In this document: piece after piece, positions 11,301 through 22,839 of the stretch
Position numbering within the stretch: the first letter of the stretch is position 1
Layout: each line of letters begins with the position of its first letter
DNA from: Tetracladium setigerum
Lineage: Eukaryota > Ascomycota > Leotiomycetes > Helotiales
DNA: 64,000 nucleotides
Assembly (NCBI GenBank): GCA_031472005.1
Contig: PZJY01000004.1
Span: 780,556 to 844,555, forward strand
Direction: 5' to 3'
The notes under the pieces: model-generated
Database searches by the model: none
What the model was told of the DNA's origin: nothing
The model's input: the letters and a program-made list of their open reading frames with translations, nothing else
Translations under genes and position numbers: made by a program

Positions 11301-11988
11301 TGACCTGAAAAAGTCCCATCAGACAATATGCCGTGTCCTCAAGCCTGGTGGTCTGCCGGTGCGATGCCCACTTCATGCGTGCAGATATACTGAGCTGGAG
11401 AGGATCAATCTTCCTATCCAACACCTCCCGCTCAATTCCCGTGACCTCACGAATGATCTTTGAAAAAGCAGTCTGCCCATCCTTTCGACCAAGTAAAGTC
11501 CAATCCTTATCGTAGAATAGAACGGTTTTCGGCGCTATCAACTCCTGTAAAGTCCACCCTCTAGTGAACCACCGACTTCGACGTAGACTGGAATCTGGAG
11601 CGGACCAAACTTCCTCTCCAACCGACTTGACATCCGAGAGGAAGGCGTAGCATTCTTCGGATTGCTGATACCACAAATACATGGAATTAATAGCTTCGGA
11701 TAGCTCAGCACTACTCGACTTATCGATGCAACAAGTATCTACCCAGATGTAAGGGTGGCCTCTGGTGACGGCCAAGGCAGCCGCATCTTTCACCTTGAGA
11801 AAGCCTTCTTTTTTGGAAATTGCGCGGCCACGATCATCGAGGGAGGCTGATATATACCCGCTAACGTGCTGCAAGTCGTGAAACGTAACCTCTTCATCGC
11901 CCCAGGTGTGAGAAAGGATCGCATATGGAGGGATGGCATCCACTCGCACATCAACGACCTCCAAAGTCTTTGCATCCAGCAGCCGCAT
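8246..11988 (-). CDS. HET domain-ankyrin repeat protein with C-terminal zinc-finger-like motif (one frame break)
   Basis: The minus-strand gene starts at 11988 with MRLLDAKTLEVVDV, typical of HET-E-like proteins. The HET domain covers roughly residues 20-210: YAILSHTWGDEEV, YIWVDTCCIDKSS, RGWTLQELIAP and LEDTAYCLMGLF. The frame closes at 10675, and the conserved continuation (QWNSATMTMEVKYSR, MGVFRF, KWEGWCFQR) carries on in the next frame. One more C in the run at 10702-10705 would join them. Ankyrin repeats follow, about ten, from around 9970 to 8960. A disordered Ser/Pro-rich stretch then leads to a C-x2-C-x13-H-x3-H zinc-finger-like motif near 8310-8370. The whole would be about 1,250 residues. 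HET and ankyrin parts together are a classic fungal allorecognition layout, here without a NACHT ATPase. A sequencing deletion is the simplest explanation of the break. Confidence 0.85.
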
Positions 11989-12749
11989 CGCCAGGCTTTG
12001 TCATTGGGGGAATTTCAAGGGTCATCTAATTGATAACAATGAAATGTGGACAGCCCCAGTTGTGATGATTGGATGATGAAAGTCCAGGTGTTCTTGAATT
12101 CGATGAAAGGTACGGACAGAGGTGGACTTGTACTTTATTTTAAAGTTGCGCCCATCCACCCAATCACGCTGGGGCGGTGATTTTCGGCTCCTTGCAGTAC
12201 GATACAGTACGGTGCAGTACAATAGAGCACATTACAGTAAGTTGCCACAAATGCAATGAAAAGACAGCTAGGGGGCAGGATAAGATAACCTAAGCAGTTT
12301 AAAAGAAGTGATTGAACTGATTAATTGATGATACAGAGAAATAGTGGCGTCAGAGACCGTCTTACTAATTAGTGTCTTCGCTCGCTCCCAGCAGATCACG
12401 ACCAACAATTACCGACTGAAGCAACCTCGACCCATTTCGCACAAGACATATACATCTACAATGACACAATAGTTTTAGAGTATTCCTACCTGTGTACTAC
12501 GAATGGTGATAAAATATTATTTCTGGATGAGATACTCTAACAAAATTTACTGCCCAGCCACCAATCACCCAACCTTGAAATAAGTACTCTTGTTTTCCAA
12601 GAAATAATCCATACTTTCCAAACCAGGTCTCACAAAAAGCAGCCTTGTCTTTCTTCCCAGCCAGAACATTAAAATATCGCAGCACTCATATTCTGTTGTC
12701 GGGTTTTTGTCTTTTCTTTTTTACTTTTCAGCAAATACGACTTTTTAAC
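11989..12749. other. Intergenic between divergent genes
   Basis: The region must hold the promoters of the HET-ankyrin gene and of the plus-strand gene at 12750. At 12190-12240 a degenerate direct repeat of about ten bases around CAGTAC occurs four to five times. Nothing else stands out. Confidence 0.4.
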
Positions 12750-13725
12750 ATGAATAGCAATCGGCCAGTGTCTCCAAAACGCACACCTCTCCAAGACCGT
12801 CTTCGTCTCAAGAAGTACATTGACGAAGCCTGTTTCGGCGCTCTTCACGGGAAGGCGATCCCGCGAATACTAGAATGTTCAGGTACCCGGACATGCATTC
12901 TTCAAGGAATGCGATACCACCATGATACAGCAGTGAGATCATCACTATAGAGAGTTCATAAGTATCAGATACTGCATGAGTTATTGTAATCTTCCGGTGT
13001 TAATTTTGGGTATGGGAAGAGAGTCGAGGAGGAAAACTTCGACAACGAGGACGATGATAAAAGTGTGTATGATGGCTATCGAATGGGGCTGCAAGTTGAA
13101 GAATACTGGAATACTACAGAGTATTGGTGCATTTCAGATCACAGTCAAACAGACGGGGAAGATCTTGATATGAACAAGGCTTTGGGACAGGACCAAGCAT
13201 AGGGCTGCTCCTGCGGCCGACGAAAGAGTTGTGCTTTCTACTCCCCTTTACCCGTGGACTTACCAAATATCAACAAAGACCTCTTGATACTGCACGCAGC
13301 ATTTTCCGGGAACGTCGACCGATATTTGCGTCTTCGAAGACCAATCAAGGCCCAACAAGAATACGCGTGCATTGTACGAGGAATATACCATTCTACCATG
13401 TTGTGAGTAATTCGAGGTGTCTAAGAGGAGCAGACGCTAATCCTTCGTTCTTCTATAGTGCTAATGGTGGTCTCTCCAACCCAAGGGTTCTTGGAATTTT
13501 GGTATTTCACAAGCCCTCATCATAAGATTCGTTATGAATAACGACCTCTCACGCATCAACAAGGATACCCATGAAGTCGAACTCCCTGAGCTCATTCACT
13601 ATCATTGCACCAACCAAAATGCACCTATGGCATTTCTCCGTGGTATGGGATTCATCTCTGTGCGACGGATGGTAGAAAATGGCACGTACTCCTTTCTCGC
13701 CTGTAACCTACCTTACTTAATTTAA
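12750..13725 (+). CDS. Fungal protein of unknown function, several introns, structure uncertain
   Basis: Several open stretches in the same direction read like parts of one protein. The start at 12750 gives MNSNRPVSPKRTP and a helix KKYIDEACFGALHGKAIP. An acidic part lies near 13025-13200 (EEENFDNEDDDKSVYDG). A GNVDRYLRLRRP / EYACIVRGIYHST part lies near 13310-13400, and WWSLQ followed by RFVMNNDLSRINKD and ELPELIHYH near 13470-13600. These resemble a family of long conserved hypothetical proteins seen in fungal accessory genomes, but I cannot name a domain. Exon joins could not be fixed, and the C-terminus looks shorter than in relatives, so it may be truncated. Confidence 0.4.
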
Positions 13726-13800
13726 TGTTATATTACAATGTTCTCCTTCCTAATAAAGAGGAGAGCTTCAAGTACCTATTATCCATTACCAGTAGCCATC

Positions 13801-16324
13801 TTAGGCAGCTGTGCACGCGCAATTGATGCCACCAGGAGCTTGACCAAATCCGCAACAGCAACAGTTAACTCCACACCGAGTCCCCGTCTCCCCAGCACAA
13901 CATTGCGCGCTATCACGATTACAAATTCCACTATTCGCCGAATTGCAGTTGTCACAGCGCTCAGTGAGCGGCGTACAGATTCTGCTGCTGACTCTGGTGC
14001 ATATAGAATTGGCAACGGTCCCTGCTAAACCGCCCGCGGCTGCTGCACAGAAGCCAGCGCATAGTGGTGCTGCTGGACCGCACGCCGATGTGCATGCTCC
14101 AAAAGTCAGTGCACCAACACCTGCACTGACGACGGCAGTTAAACCCCCACACACATCTGTTGTGATTGAGACGGCGTTAGGTCCGCAGTAGGTTTGTTGA
14201 TCTCGACAAGCTGGGCATCTCGCGAAGCACATTCCTGTTCGGGCGCAGTTCCTTTGCTGTCTGCGTACCAACTGGAGAAGATCTGTCGGCGGTGCATATT
14301 TCATTCGGCCTAGCTCTGGTTCAGGCGCTGTCATTCTGTAATACTCGATGCCTTCTAGCATGCTTTGTGTGAGGTCGTGGTTGCTTCCATATCCAGAAGG
14401 GTTTGCATATCTTCTCACTCTGCCGGATGATCCCTCGCAAATGACGATCTGATAATCTGATACCCCTGCCGCAAAATTGGAAGCGCACGTTTGAGTTGCA
14501 GTTAAAACCCCGGTAGTGATTTCGGTCAACTGTTCCACAAATTCCGTATTTGCCAGTAGTCTCTCGCAGGTCTCACGCTCGGTAGGATCAGTGTATCGCT
14601 GGCAAGGGTCTGGACCGAGGGCCGCTAAGAAATCGCTTGGGCTCGTCAGTCCCTCGACTGCGGTCTGGATGCGATAGTCCACCAACTCCGGACTCGCGAT
14701 GGAGTTGGTTCTTAAGAGGCCGTTGATAACACTGGAACATGAGGCTGTATAACTTGTGCCTGGGCAGGTGCTGGGCGAGGGTGCAGATCGTGAAGAGGTT
14801 GAACTCGAGGTTTCTAACACAGATGAAGCACTTGCAGAGGTCGAAATCTCAGTCGTTAACGCAGATGTTGAAGAGGAAGAGGTCGAACTCTCAGCCGTTG
14901 ATGCAGATGTAGTAGCACTTGAAGCGGTGTTGGAGCTCGAAGATGTTCTGGCATCTGAGGTCGAACTCTCAGTCGTTGATGTGGTGCTTGTATCGGACTG
15001 ACTTCCGCTAGAAAAGCTGCGAGATGTCGAAGAGCTTTCAGGCTGCGATAGACTTGTCGTTGTGATCGGAACGGAGGTCTGTATGGCATATTAGTACTTA
15101 TAATCAGATGGAAGAATATTAGGACTTACAGAGCTTGAGGAACCGCCCAAGGATGTGCTTGTTAATGCCGACGTACTTGAACTAGAAGAAACGATGATAC
15201 CACCAACGCAAGCCCCGGCTGGAATGACGACCAAAGTCTGTTCGGTACAATCGGTAACCGTTGCGTTGAGTGTGAACAGCGCAGTCAGACGACCGCCTCC
15301 AGAGCAAAAGCGTGCTTTGCCTCCAGAGAACGCTGGGTTAGACCATTCAAGCGTGTCCAAGATGCTAAAGGTTGTGGAGATATCATTAATGGCTTGACCC
15401 GTGACAAATAGCGCGGAGGCTACTCCTCTATTTACCGAGACAAGGTTTCCTCCGCTTGAAAGCTGTCCATTAGCAATTGTGAACACTTGAGCGTCGGAAC
15501 AGCTCGCGACTATATTTCCAGCGGGAGAAATAAACTGGAGACTAGACAATTGACGACGAGCTCTGCGACCTAGTGCAGCGATGGGCGACAATATGAAAGC
15601 GGTTGGTACAGAGTTATCCGTCGTTCTATCTTTATTAGTTAGAGTTCCTAAGACCTTCCTTTAAGAGCTTACACCGTAGTTGTTACTTGCGCAGTTACTG
15701 TGCTAGTCCCAGTGGCTGTGGTGAAGATAAATGTAGGAGCATTGTTGATCACGATATTAACACCTATTAATCCTTAGCATATGTCCTAACAGTACTTGGA
15801 AAATAGTTTTCTACCTCCACCACCTTGAATAATTGTGTTCTGTTGAATGAAAGTACTGATGATAATAGGAAAATTAATGATATTGGTAGTTTGAAAGACT
15901 TGAATGGCTCCAGGATAGCTAGCAGATTGTTAACTTCTATAAGAAACTTGCCTAACGTGAACTTACATAGTGGTAGCAACGGTGTTAGTAGCAGTTGAGG
16001 TACCAGTAGCAATGCTTAGGATTTGTGTTGGAGCATTATTAATCCGGATCGTGATACCTGAATTGATTAGTCAATATTGGTAGATAGTCCATATTAATCG
16101 TGAAACTTACCGCCTTGAAAGTTGAGGACAGTGTTTTGTTGGATGAAGGTATTGATTATGACTGGGAAAGCAACAGTTTGTGTTCTCACGACATTGACAA
16201 CCGTGATTTGCGTGTCCCCTCCGCCAATACCAACGCAAACTTGATCTCTTGGTAGAACTTCTGGGATGGCCCCAGCCACCAAGGCCAACAAAGGAAAGAA
16301 TGAAACGAATATCTTGATGAGCAT
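13801..16324 (-). CDS. Secreted Ser/Thr-rich protein with DUF7908-like domain and Cys-rich C-terminus
   Basis: Six exons join in frame: 16324-16111, 16057-15967, 15918-15815, 15763-15673, 15625-15130 and 15078-13801. A signal peptide (MLIKIFVSFFPLLALVAGA) is followed by a dibasic-like PRDQ site. Exons 1-2 and 3-4 encode two versions of one module: FPVIINTFIQQNTV...GG then INNAPTQIL...ATGTST, and FPIIISTFIQQNTI...GGG then INNAPTFIF...ATGTST. Exon 5 holds a domain resembling DUF7908 (LEWSNPAFSGGKARFCSGGG), common in secreted fungal proteins. Exon 6 starts with about 90 residues of Ser/Thr/Ala, likely O-glycosylated, then about 330 residues with more than 30 Cys, including a CNSANSGICNRDSAQCC motif. 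It probably acts at the cell wall or outside the cell. No GPI signal is evident. Confidence 0.82.
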
Positions 16325-17855
16325 TTTGAAAGATTCGAAACTCTCAAGGCACAATGCCAATTTCGTGAAGTATTGCGCTTGTCCGTTGTTCCCCTTCTTT
16401 GGGGGTCTACAAGCCTTTACATACAAAGTCAATGATCATCATCTCTCTTCAATCCAAAAGCTAATTCAAAAGAGTTTAAGATGGTGACCTGTCAGTTCGG
16501 AGTATTGTCTGAACGCTATTTTGTAATCGGTATATTAGTAAGAAATAATACTGTGGATAATAAAGTTGCTACCATTGGTCGACTTGAGGTCCGACTTTGC
16601 TCTGCTTTGATAAAGCTGGAGCTGAACAATTAACACAGCTAGATATTTCTGGTAAGTATGAAGAGAAGTATCGTTAGAATTTCCAAAGCCCTTCAGACGC
16701 ATTAAGGATGGAGCTTGTACAAGGGTACCTTGGCCACGAGCAAAGTACAGCGAGACATAAAAGGGAGTGCCAGTATTCGTATCAATGTCCCTGAAGGGGC
16801 TCTTCTCAGCCCTGTTACAGTAGTCCTGAGCTAAAAATGCGTCAGATCTGCATTTCCACACACCGAGTAAATATCTAAACATTCCGCTGCACTGCCTGAA
16901 TACACAGCGAATCCTCACAAAATCAAGATTGACTTTTCCTTCGCTAGTTTCCCCTTGGTGTCTGGACCTGAGAGCTTGCTCCGCGAACCTGAGCCTGATG
17001 ACTATCACTGCGAGTATGCGCCTCCTGAATACGCCTTGTGGAGTTGTCCTTAGCATATCTCAAGCACAATGTGAACACCTAAAAAGCTAAGTAATCAAGC
17101 TTATTTTGGTATATACATTTTGTAATGCCAGACGTGCCAAGTGCGTAATTTCCCACGCAAGTCTCAGCTGCTCGCGTTACGCAGGTAAGACACGTACGTT
17201 ACAGGTCAGGAAGAAGGTCTCCAAGAAGGAAACCCTGACACTGAGACTGTCCAGTAGGCAAGGTGATAGCCACTGCAAAGTGATGAAGTGAATTGCGCAA
17301 TAGTATTGTCAATCTGCCTCAGTAAGTAACGAATCTCTAGTATAATCTTGTAAGGGAACATCCGTTCAACTTACTTGCCTTAGGTAGATGACCAAGTAAA
17401 GAGGGAACTAACGTAGGTTTTCGGATATCAGTTTCATTCACTGAACTCTATAACATCTCATGTCGAAGAAACTTTAAGGTTTTCTCTCGGTAGAGTAGAG
17501 GCTGGATGCCGTTCTGAGTAGTCGAGCTGGGCTTGGTGTTTTCATTTTCTTTTTTTTAGGACACGCCATCTCTTGGCTGTCTCAGAAGGGAGTACTTTGT
17601 ATAATCTGTTCACATTTCATAAAGTCAATTTGATGAAGGCTTAGAGGCCCTTTTTTTTTTTTTTTTTGATTTCTTAAGTTGCAAGGCTGAGCTCTTGTTT
17701 CGGAGGATCTAGGGTTTATGTGATGGGGTTGATGTTAAGGAAGATGGGCAGGTGCTTGACAGGAAACAGCATTGCGTAATTGTTGGTGGCTCCATGAAGA
17801 AAACATGGTAATGCAGTCTCGTTGGAGAGGAGGGCTTGGAGGATAATTGAGACGG
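16325..17855. other. Intergenic region with a doubtful minus-strand reading frame
   Basis: The first 150 bases are the probable promoter of the DUF7908-type gene. A minus-strand open frame of 173 codons at 16535-17056 has no recognisable motif, and its composition does not convince me. A poly-T tract of 17 bases lies near 17650. Otherwise I see nothing. Confidence 0.35.
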
Positions 17856-18340
17856 ATGGAGCGATGGATGGGTTTGATTCTGTGGAAGAACATGCCTCTA
17901 TGCGCTTCGTCTCTGTGTATCCCGCTGCTTGTACCCCACTGCTCTTTCCTATGCACCCGAAGTCATCGCGGGCGTCAGGTTTCCCCTAAACTGCAAAGGC
18001 TCCATGATCACTCCGCCGTTTCCTACTCTAGTCAGCCGTATTCCGGATCTGCTAGTGCCTGCCCCTATTGCTTCGTCGAAGGCGTTCTCGAGATGTGCCT
18101 CCAGCTCCCAACTATCTGTCCGGGTTCGAAGAAGTTCCGAGATGTACCTCTGGCTCTTGACTGTTGTCTTCAATGCTTTTGCAGACGTCGTTCGAGAGGC
18201 CCGGGTTGGCCAGGTCGAAGTCCCTGATCAAATCGAAGTCGTTCTCAAAATGTACGTTCTGCTCCCAACTATTGGTTTCCTTCGCAGAGATTGTTCAAAG
18301 GACAAATTCATTCTCGAAATGTACTCCGAGCTCCCAGCTA
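17856..18340 (-). pseudogene. Degenerate short-repeat protein remnant
   Basis: Read on the minus strand, the motif S-W-E-x2-V/A-H-x-E-N-x-F occurs near 18330, 18262 and 18100, with a decayed copy (S-Q-E-P-E-V-H) near 18150. Spacing is irregular, about 50-110 bases, and copies fall in different frames with stops between them. The repetition argues for a former repeat protein. I do not recognise the family. Confidence 0.35.
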
Positions 18341-18458
18341 TGGGCCCTGCTTCCTTGCACAGGTTGTTCAAGGGGTGTCAATGATCAAGGCGTTGTCAAG
18401 GTGTATTTCTATAATACTATACGAACACACTCGCCTTATAAATAATCTTTGACGTGAA

Positions 18459-19145
18459 TTATCGACTGACCTCTAACTCTACCATGTTGCAAAATCGATG
18501 AAAAACCTGACACAAGTTCGTCGCCTCTATCCCATCCCATTCTACCTTTCGCCCAAACCACTCAAACTGTTCCTCTGTAATATATATATCCACCCCATCC
18601 TCCTTCATCCATATGTATAAATCATCGGTTTGACTGGAATGCCACCCTCGTAAAATAACGGTCACGACGGGGATTAAAACATTGGGATATTGACACGAAA
18701 CCTGAATATCTTCGATTCGATGTTTGTGTCGACGCCAGGAAGGCCATAGTGCTCGTGACCACGAGGGTCGTGAACGGTCAGTCGGAGCATCGATAGGAAT
18801 CATATCCGGCTCGTCCCAATCAATAGAAGAATCGCTCTCGGCATCCGAAAGAGGGTTTCCACCAGCGCCGTCTTCCCAGTCGTATGCTCGGGAAATAATT
18901 TCTGCTGGGCGAGTAGGCGATTTCTTCCCGGATGCAGCGTGGGGTTCCGTCCCTGAAAGACGGCCCTTGCTCCGAGCAAGTGGGATACGGAAGTCACTTT
19001 TTAAGAGATCCAGAAGCTCCTTGGCCCGGCAAGCGCTAATTGTCTTAGCACCAATATAGCGCTTACGCTCACACAATTTAGAGCATCGGCAGCCGCCTTT
19101 ATCGCTGATCGTACTTAAGTGCCACCACCTCACTCTACCACTCAC
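18459..19145 (-). CDS. Hypothetical protein, 228 residues
   Basis: A single open frame on the minus strand. The N-terminal part is basic with four Cys (GGCRCSKLCERKR), the middle is acidic (SDAESDSSIDWDEPDM), and the C-terminal 80 residues look folded (IEDIQVSCQYPNVLIPVVTV, then DDLYIWMKEDGVDIYITEEQ). No family is recognised. The start at 19145 is the first ATG; the upstream 250 bases are a pyrimidine-rich tract. Codon use and length favour a real gene, but it could be the last exon of a longer one. Confidence 0.5.
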   Translation of the reverse strand: MSGRVRWWHLSTISDKGGCRCSKLCERKRYIGAKTISACRAKELLDLLKSDFRIPLARSKGRLSGTEPHAASGKKSPTRPAEIISRAYDWEDGAGGNPLSDAESDSSIDWDEPDMIPIDAPTDRSRPSWSRALWPSWRRHKHRIEDIQVSCQYPNVLIPVVTVILRGWHSSQTDDLYIWMKEDGVDIYITEEQFEWFGRKVEWDGIEATNLCQVFHRFCNMVELEVSR

Positions 19146-19744
19146 TTAATCACTCTCACTACCTCTCTCCCCCTCTAATTCACTACTACTATCACCACTT
19201 CGATCGATCACTCTACCTGCCACCTGAACACTTATCACCTGGCCAACACTCACTCTCGCTACCTCTTCCCTTTACCTCTTTGCCGCTATTATAGCCGCCT
19301 AAGCGCTTTTAAGCCTTAGCTACTCTCTCTTACCTCTTACTTTCACCTCTTACTTTTACCTCTATAAATACTTCACTCTTTGTATATTAGTCACTCCCTT
19401 TACCTATATAGAGCACGTGAGCAGGATAGCTTAGTTAGTTAAAATGAACCCACCCCTTACCCTAAGGCGTCAGAGAAGTACTCGACTGCGTTCGCAACTT
19501 GTGCAATCGGTATCTGTTCCAAGCTTAATGCCACTAGGTAGGCTATCCTACTTCTGCTCTCGTGTTTCCACATTTGTTCAGACGGGAGTAGGATATTGTG
19601 ATTTGATAGGGGATTGAGAGATCTATAAACTTGATGGTCACAGCCAGAGAGAAAATCGTACGTCTTATTTATACCTATCCATGAGGGAAGAGGGCGAGAA
19701 ATCGCACAAAAAGGAGTTTAAAATTTTCTTCTTCCTGGCCGCAT
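19146..19744. other. Pyrimidine-rich low-complexity tract and intergenic DNA
   Basis: From 19146 to about 19400 the plus strand is made of loosely repeated CTACCTCT/CACTCTC units, a degenerate microsatellite. From 19440 to 19744 I see no coding sequence; it holds the 3' flank of the ankyrin gene. Confidence 0.5.
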
Positions 19745-22054
19745 TCACTTCTTTCCAAATAACCCAGGTTTCGCAGCCTTGAGAAGCTTGATCATATCCT
19801 TACTATCCCTTTTCTTCGCTTGGCCTAGTGCCGAGTTTCCATATTGATCCTTTAGACTCACCTTGGCACCTCGTTCCAGCAGCAACTGCGCAATCGAAAT
19901 ATGAACTGGCTCTGGCCTAGATTTATACGCAACGGCCATGAGGGGAGTGGCATTAGACTCACTACCAGCATTCGGGTCTGCGCCCCGATCTAGCAGCAGA
20001 CGCACAGTCGAGATATGATCGAATTTTATGGCTTCGAAGAGTGGTCTGTAGCCCATGAGGCCAGGAGCATTGGGGTCAGCTCCACGATCTAGCAACAGAT
20101 TGACAACTCCATCATGGCCTCTCATCGCTGCATCATGAATTGGCTGTCCACCGTCGTTTTCAGCGACTGATACGCTAAGCCCATGATTTAGCAACACTTG
20201 AACAGCACCCAGGTGACCCATATCTGCAGCTAAGTGAAGAGCCGTGCTGCCTCTCTTGTCTTTTGCCGATATGTCCGCGCCATCTTTTATTAGCTTCTCG
20301 ACGATGTCGTCGAAGCCGTGCCGTGCAGCGAACATGAGCATCGTCCAGCCGTTAGTATCCACACCTTGGAGATCCGTTCCTTGCTGTAGTAAGAGCCGAA
20401 TGACTGGGAGCAACTCCTTCTTAGAATACGACTCCTTCAAAGCCCACGACTCTTTCGAAGCCCACGACAAAGCTTCGAAGAACGTGCGCTTGTTACCGAG
20501 ACTGTATCCTTTTTCAGAAAGAATCTTAATTGCGGTTGCATTTTCGCTGCTGTCTATTGGATCCACGCCCTTCTCTGCTGCGAAATTGTCTGGCAAAAGA
20601 CTCTCGTACATTTCAACATCATCCATGTCGTTCTGTGCTTTGCAAATATCCACAAGTAGGTTGACAGTCTCCAGGTATGACTGGTCTTGCGCACCTAGAA
20701 GTTTTCGACGTCCTTTCATGACCTCGCTTGCGATCTTTCGCGCTGCTGGCAATGCTCCCTCACGAAAGTTGGAGGTAGCTAGACGGTGCTGGAGGTGTAA
20801 CATCTGCACTTTGGGAAGATCGCTTCTCAGTAGGTCATTGAGGGCCGATTGTTCCCCAAGGAAGTTTCCAGACCCTTGACATGCCAGGGAGTACTCGAGT
20901 CTGAGGTCAACGAGATCATGAGGAGGCAAGTTGTTTACAAGTGAGGAGTTGTCCAAGCACGTAAAGAATTGCGTTTCAGCTGACTTGTATTCTTTAGCTG
21001 CAAGCTTTTTCCGTGCAAGTGCAAGCCGGGCCCGGAACATGTCTTCATCTGCGTTTCCGTCGTCACTGTCCTCTTCTTCCTCCGCTGTATGTGTTGGTAA
21101 GCGCAAGTAATATAGAAACCAAAAAAGACTTCTACCATACCTTCAGGTACAGGATCTTCAGCTCGCCAATAATTGATCTGACGCCTTCGATGCTCGTCCA
21201 TCACCATCACAGATCCAAAATCCCGTGTTACTCGGTTGATCTCCATATCGTCCTTATCATCTCCTATAACTGTCCCGCTACGGTTCCAGCGTACACACTG
21301 CCGTTTGTGAAGATTTCTCGGGCTGCTTGAATATGTGTTCTGAGGTTAGAAACGTGCTTCTGGCTTTCCAGTTCGTCCGTGACAAGCGTTTCGCCCTCAT
21401 AATTTTGAACATTATCATTCTCAGATATTTTTTTCTGAACATCGGTGATTTGTGCTGCGAGGCCTGAAAGCTTTTCTTCGATCCCCATGCCAGTGGTTTC
21501 CGCTTGCTTGTTTCCATCAATTGTTAGACAGCTAGGAGAATAGTTAGATGCTGATTTCTTAGCTAAATGTGGAGGACCTACATTCCCACCATATGCAAAG
21601 TCATTTGCATCGCGCTGCTGTAGCTACGGATCTCATGTCGGATGAGCTCGACATCCTTGGATCTAATGCTGATCTTGAATGCCTTGATAGGTTTTCCGAA
21701 CAGATTTTGCATCCGTCCTGAATTGCCCTCAATGCCGGCCAGGATAGTCTCTAGCTTTTCCAACGTGGCTTGACAATCATTTAGTAATGGCTTCACATTA
21801 TTCATAAGCCGAGTAGACTGAAGCTGGTTCAGGGAGCCAGCAGTGCTTTTGCAAAACTCTACAACCGTATCGCTCTGAAAGGTTGACGCTACGTTCTGCA
21901 GCCCAGTTTGAAGTGCGTTTACTTCATTCTGTAATTGCAACAACGTTGTGTCCGCAGACCTGATATCATCGATGCAGCTATAGATCTCCTTGGATGCTTT
22001 GAAAGCGAAAGCTGAGAGCGAAGCGGCCGCCGCCGCGATGCTCAAAGGATCCAT
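19745..22054 (-). CDS. Helo-like N-terminal domain / ankyrin repeat protein (STAND-type, no NTPase)
   Basis: The minus-strand gene starts at 22054 with MDPLSIAAAAASLSAFAFKA, a typical Helo-like N-terminal domain of fungal STAND proteins (about 155 residues). A coiled-coil linker follows (EEKLSGLAAQITDVQKKISE), then a segment with an intron at about 21075-21135. The final 440 residues hold a TPR-like helical part (to about 20500) and six ankyrin repeats (NGWTMLMFAARHG, STALHLAADMGH, GGQPIHDAAMRGH and others), ending FGKK. There is no P-loop NACHT. Two single-base gaps, near 21502-21513 and 21280-21283, are needed to join the N-terminal exons. Helo-like domains are membrane-active cell-death effectors in relatives such as HET-S/HeLo proteins; a role in non-self response is inference. 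Unbroken ankyrin coding over 1.3 kb favours a functional gene. Confidence 0.8.
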
Positions 22055-22380
22055 AATAAATGCTTGTCAAGAGGATTCTTCGTTTTGCGTCATCTATATT
22101 CTCGGGGTCCAAGGGAAAGTGGGATAAGCGGCCCTGTCGTTCAAAAATGCGGCTGAGATACCCCGCTCCTATCAGATATTCTAGTACTGTCTGACGTGTC
22201 ACGTGTAATTCGTCGGCACCTACACTTGCAGAGTCCTCATTGCTGAATCCTGCTTATTATCATCACTAGGGGGATAGCACACTATCCTCGACCTTAATAA
22301 GCATTATTAAAATAAAAGTATTTTTTAAAAAATAATATCTTTATTAAGTTATTAAGTTATATTATAATATTTATGGCCGG
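22055..22380. other. Upstream region of the Helo-like gene, ending in AT-rich DNA
   Basis: The first 200 bases are the probable promoter. From about 22290 to 22375 the sequence is nearly pure A/T and then changes abruptly into the G/C homopolymer block. Confidence 0.4.
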
Positions 22381-22535
22381 GGGGGGCCCTCCCCCCCCCC
22401 CCCGGGACCCCCCCCCCCCAAAGGTATGATTGGCTGGTGCCTGGTAGTGGCTAATTGGCTGGTGCTAGCTACTAGTGGGGCCGGCGCTGGTAGTGGCTAA
22501 TTGGCTGGTACTAGTCACTAGTGGGGCGAATGGTG
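22378..22535. repeat. G/C homopolymer block plus 46-bp tandem repeat
   Basis: Runs of 8 G, then 14, 3 and 11 C or so fill 22378-22420, in a shape unlike anything else in the window. Directly after, a unit of about 46 bases (starting CTGGTAGTGGCTAATTGGCT) is present twice in tandem, at roughly 22441-22486 and 22487-22533, with a partial copy before it. The homopolymer lengths may be unreliable. Confidence 0.6.
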
Positions 22536-22839
22536 AATAATTAGGTAGAACCTTCTTTGGACCCATTAAAAAACGTGACTTTTTTAATCAAAAATTGTCC
22601 AAGACTTTGCCAAGACTTTTCACTGTTCGACATTTTTGTATGTGTTCGCGCCGCTGCGTTGTAACCTTATAAGCAGAGCTTATTAAGGCATTGGATCTTC
22701 TGCCAAACGCACACAAAATCCAGCCTTGTAAGGCTGTGCGGACCGAGGCATCTTTTTTCGGAAGGAAAACAATTGACGACGGAGGTCAATTCAGCATTTG
22801 ATTCAGTATTCGATTTAGTATTCGATCAAGCAGGCGAGA

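Noticed and set aside
14756..15089. Frames rich in Glu/Val and Leu/Arg inside the DUF7908-type gene
   Set aside because: They are shadows of the repeated Ser/Thr codons of the real minus-strand gene.
16535..17056. Minus-strand frame of 173 codons
   Set aside because: No motif, unbalanced composition and no sensible exon neighbours; kept only as a remark in the intergenic entry.
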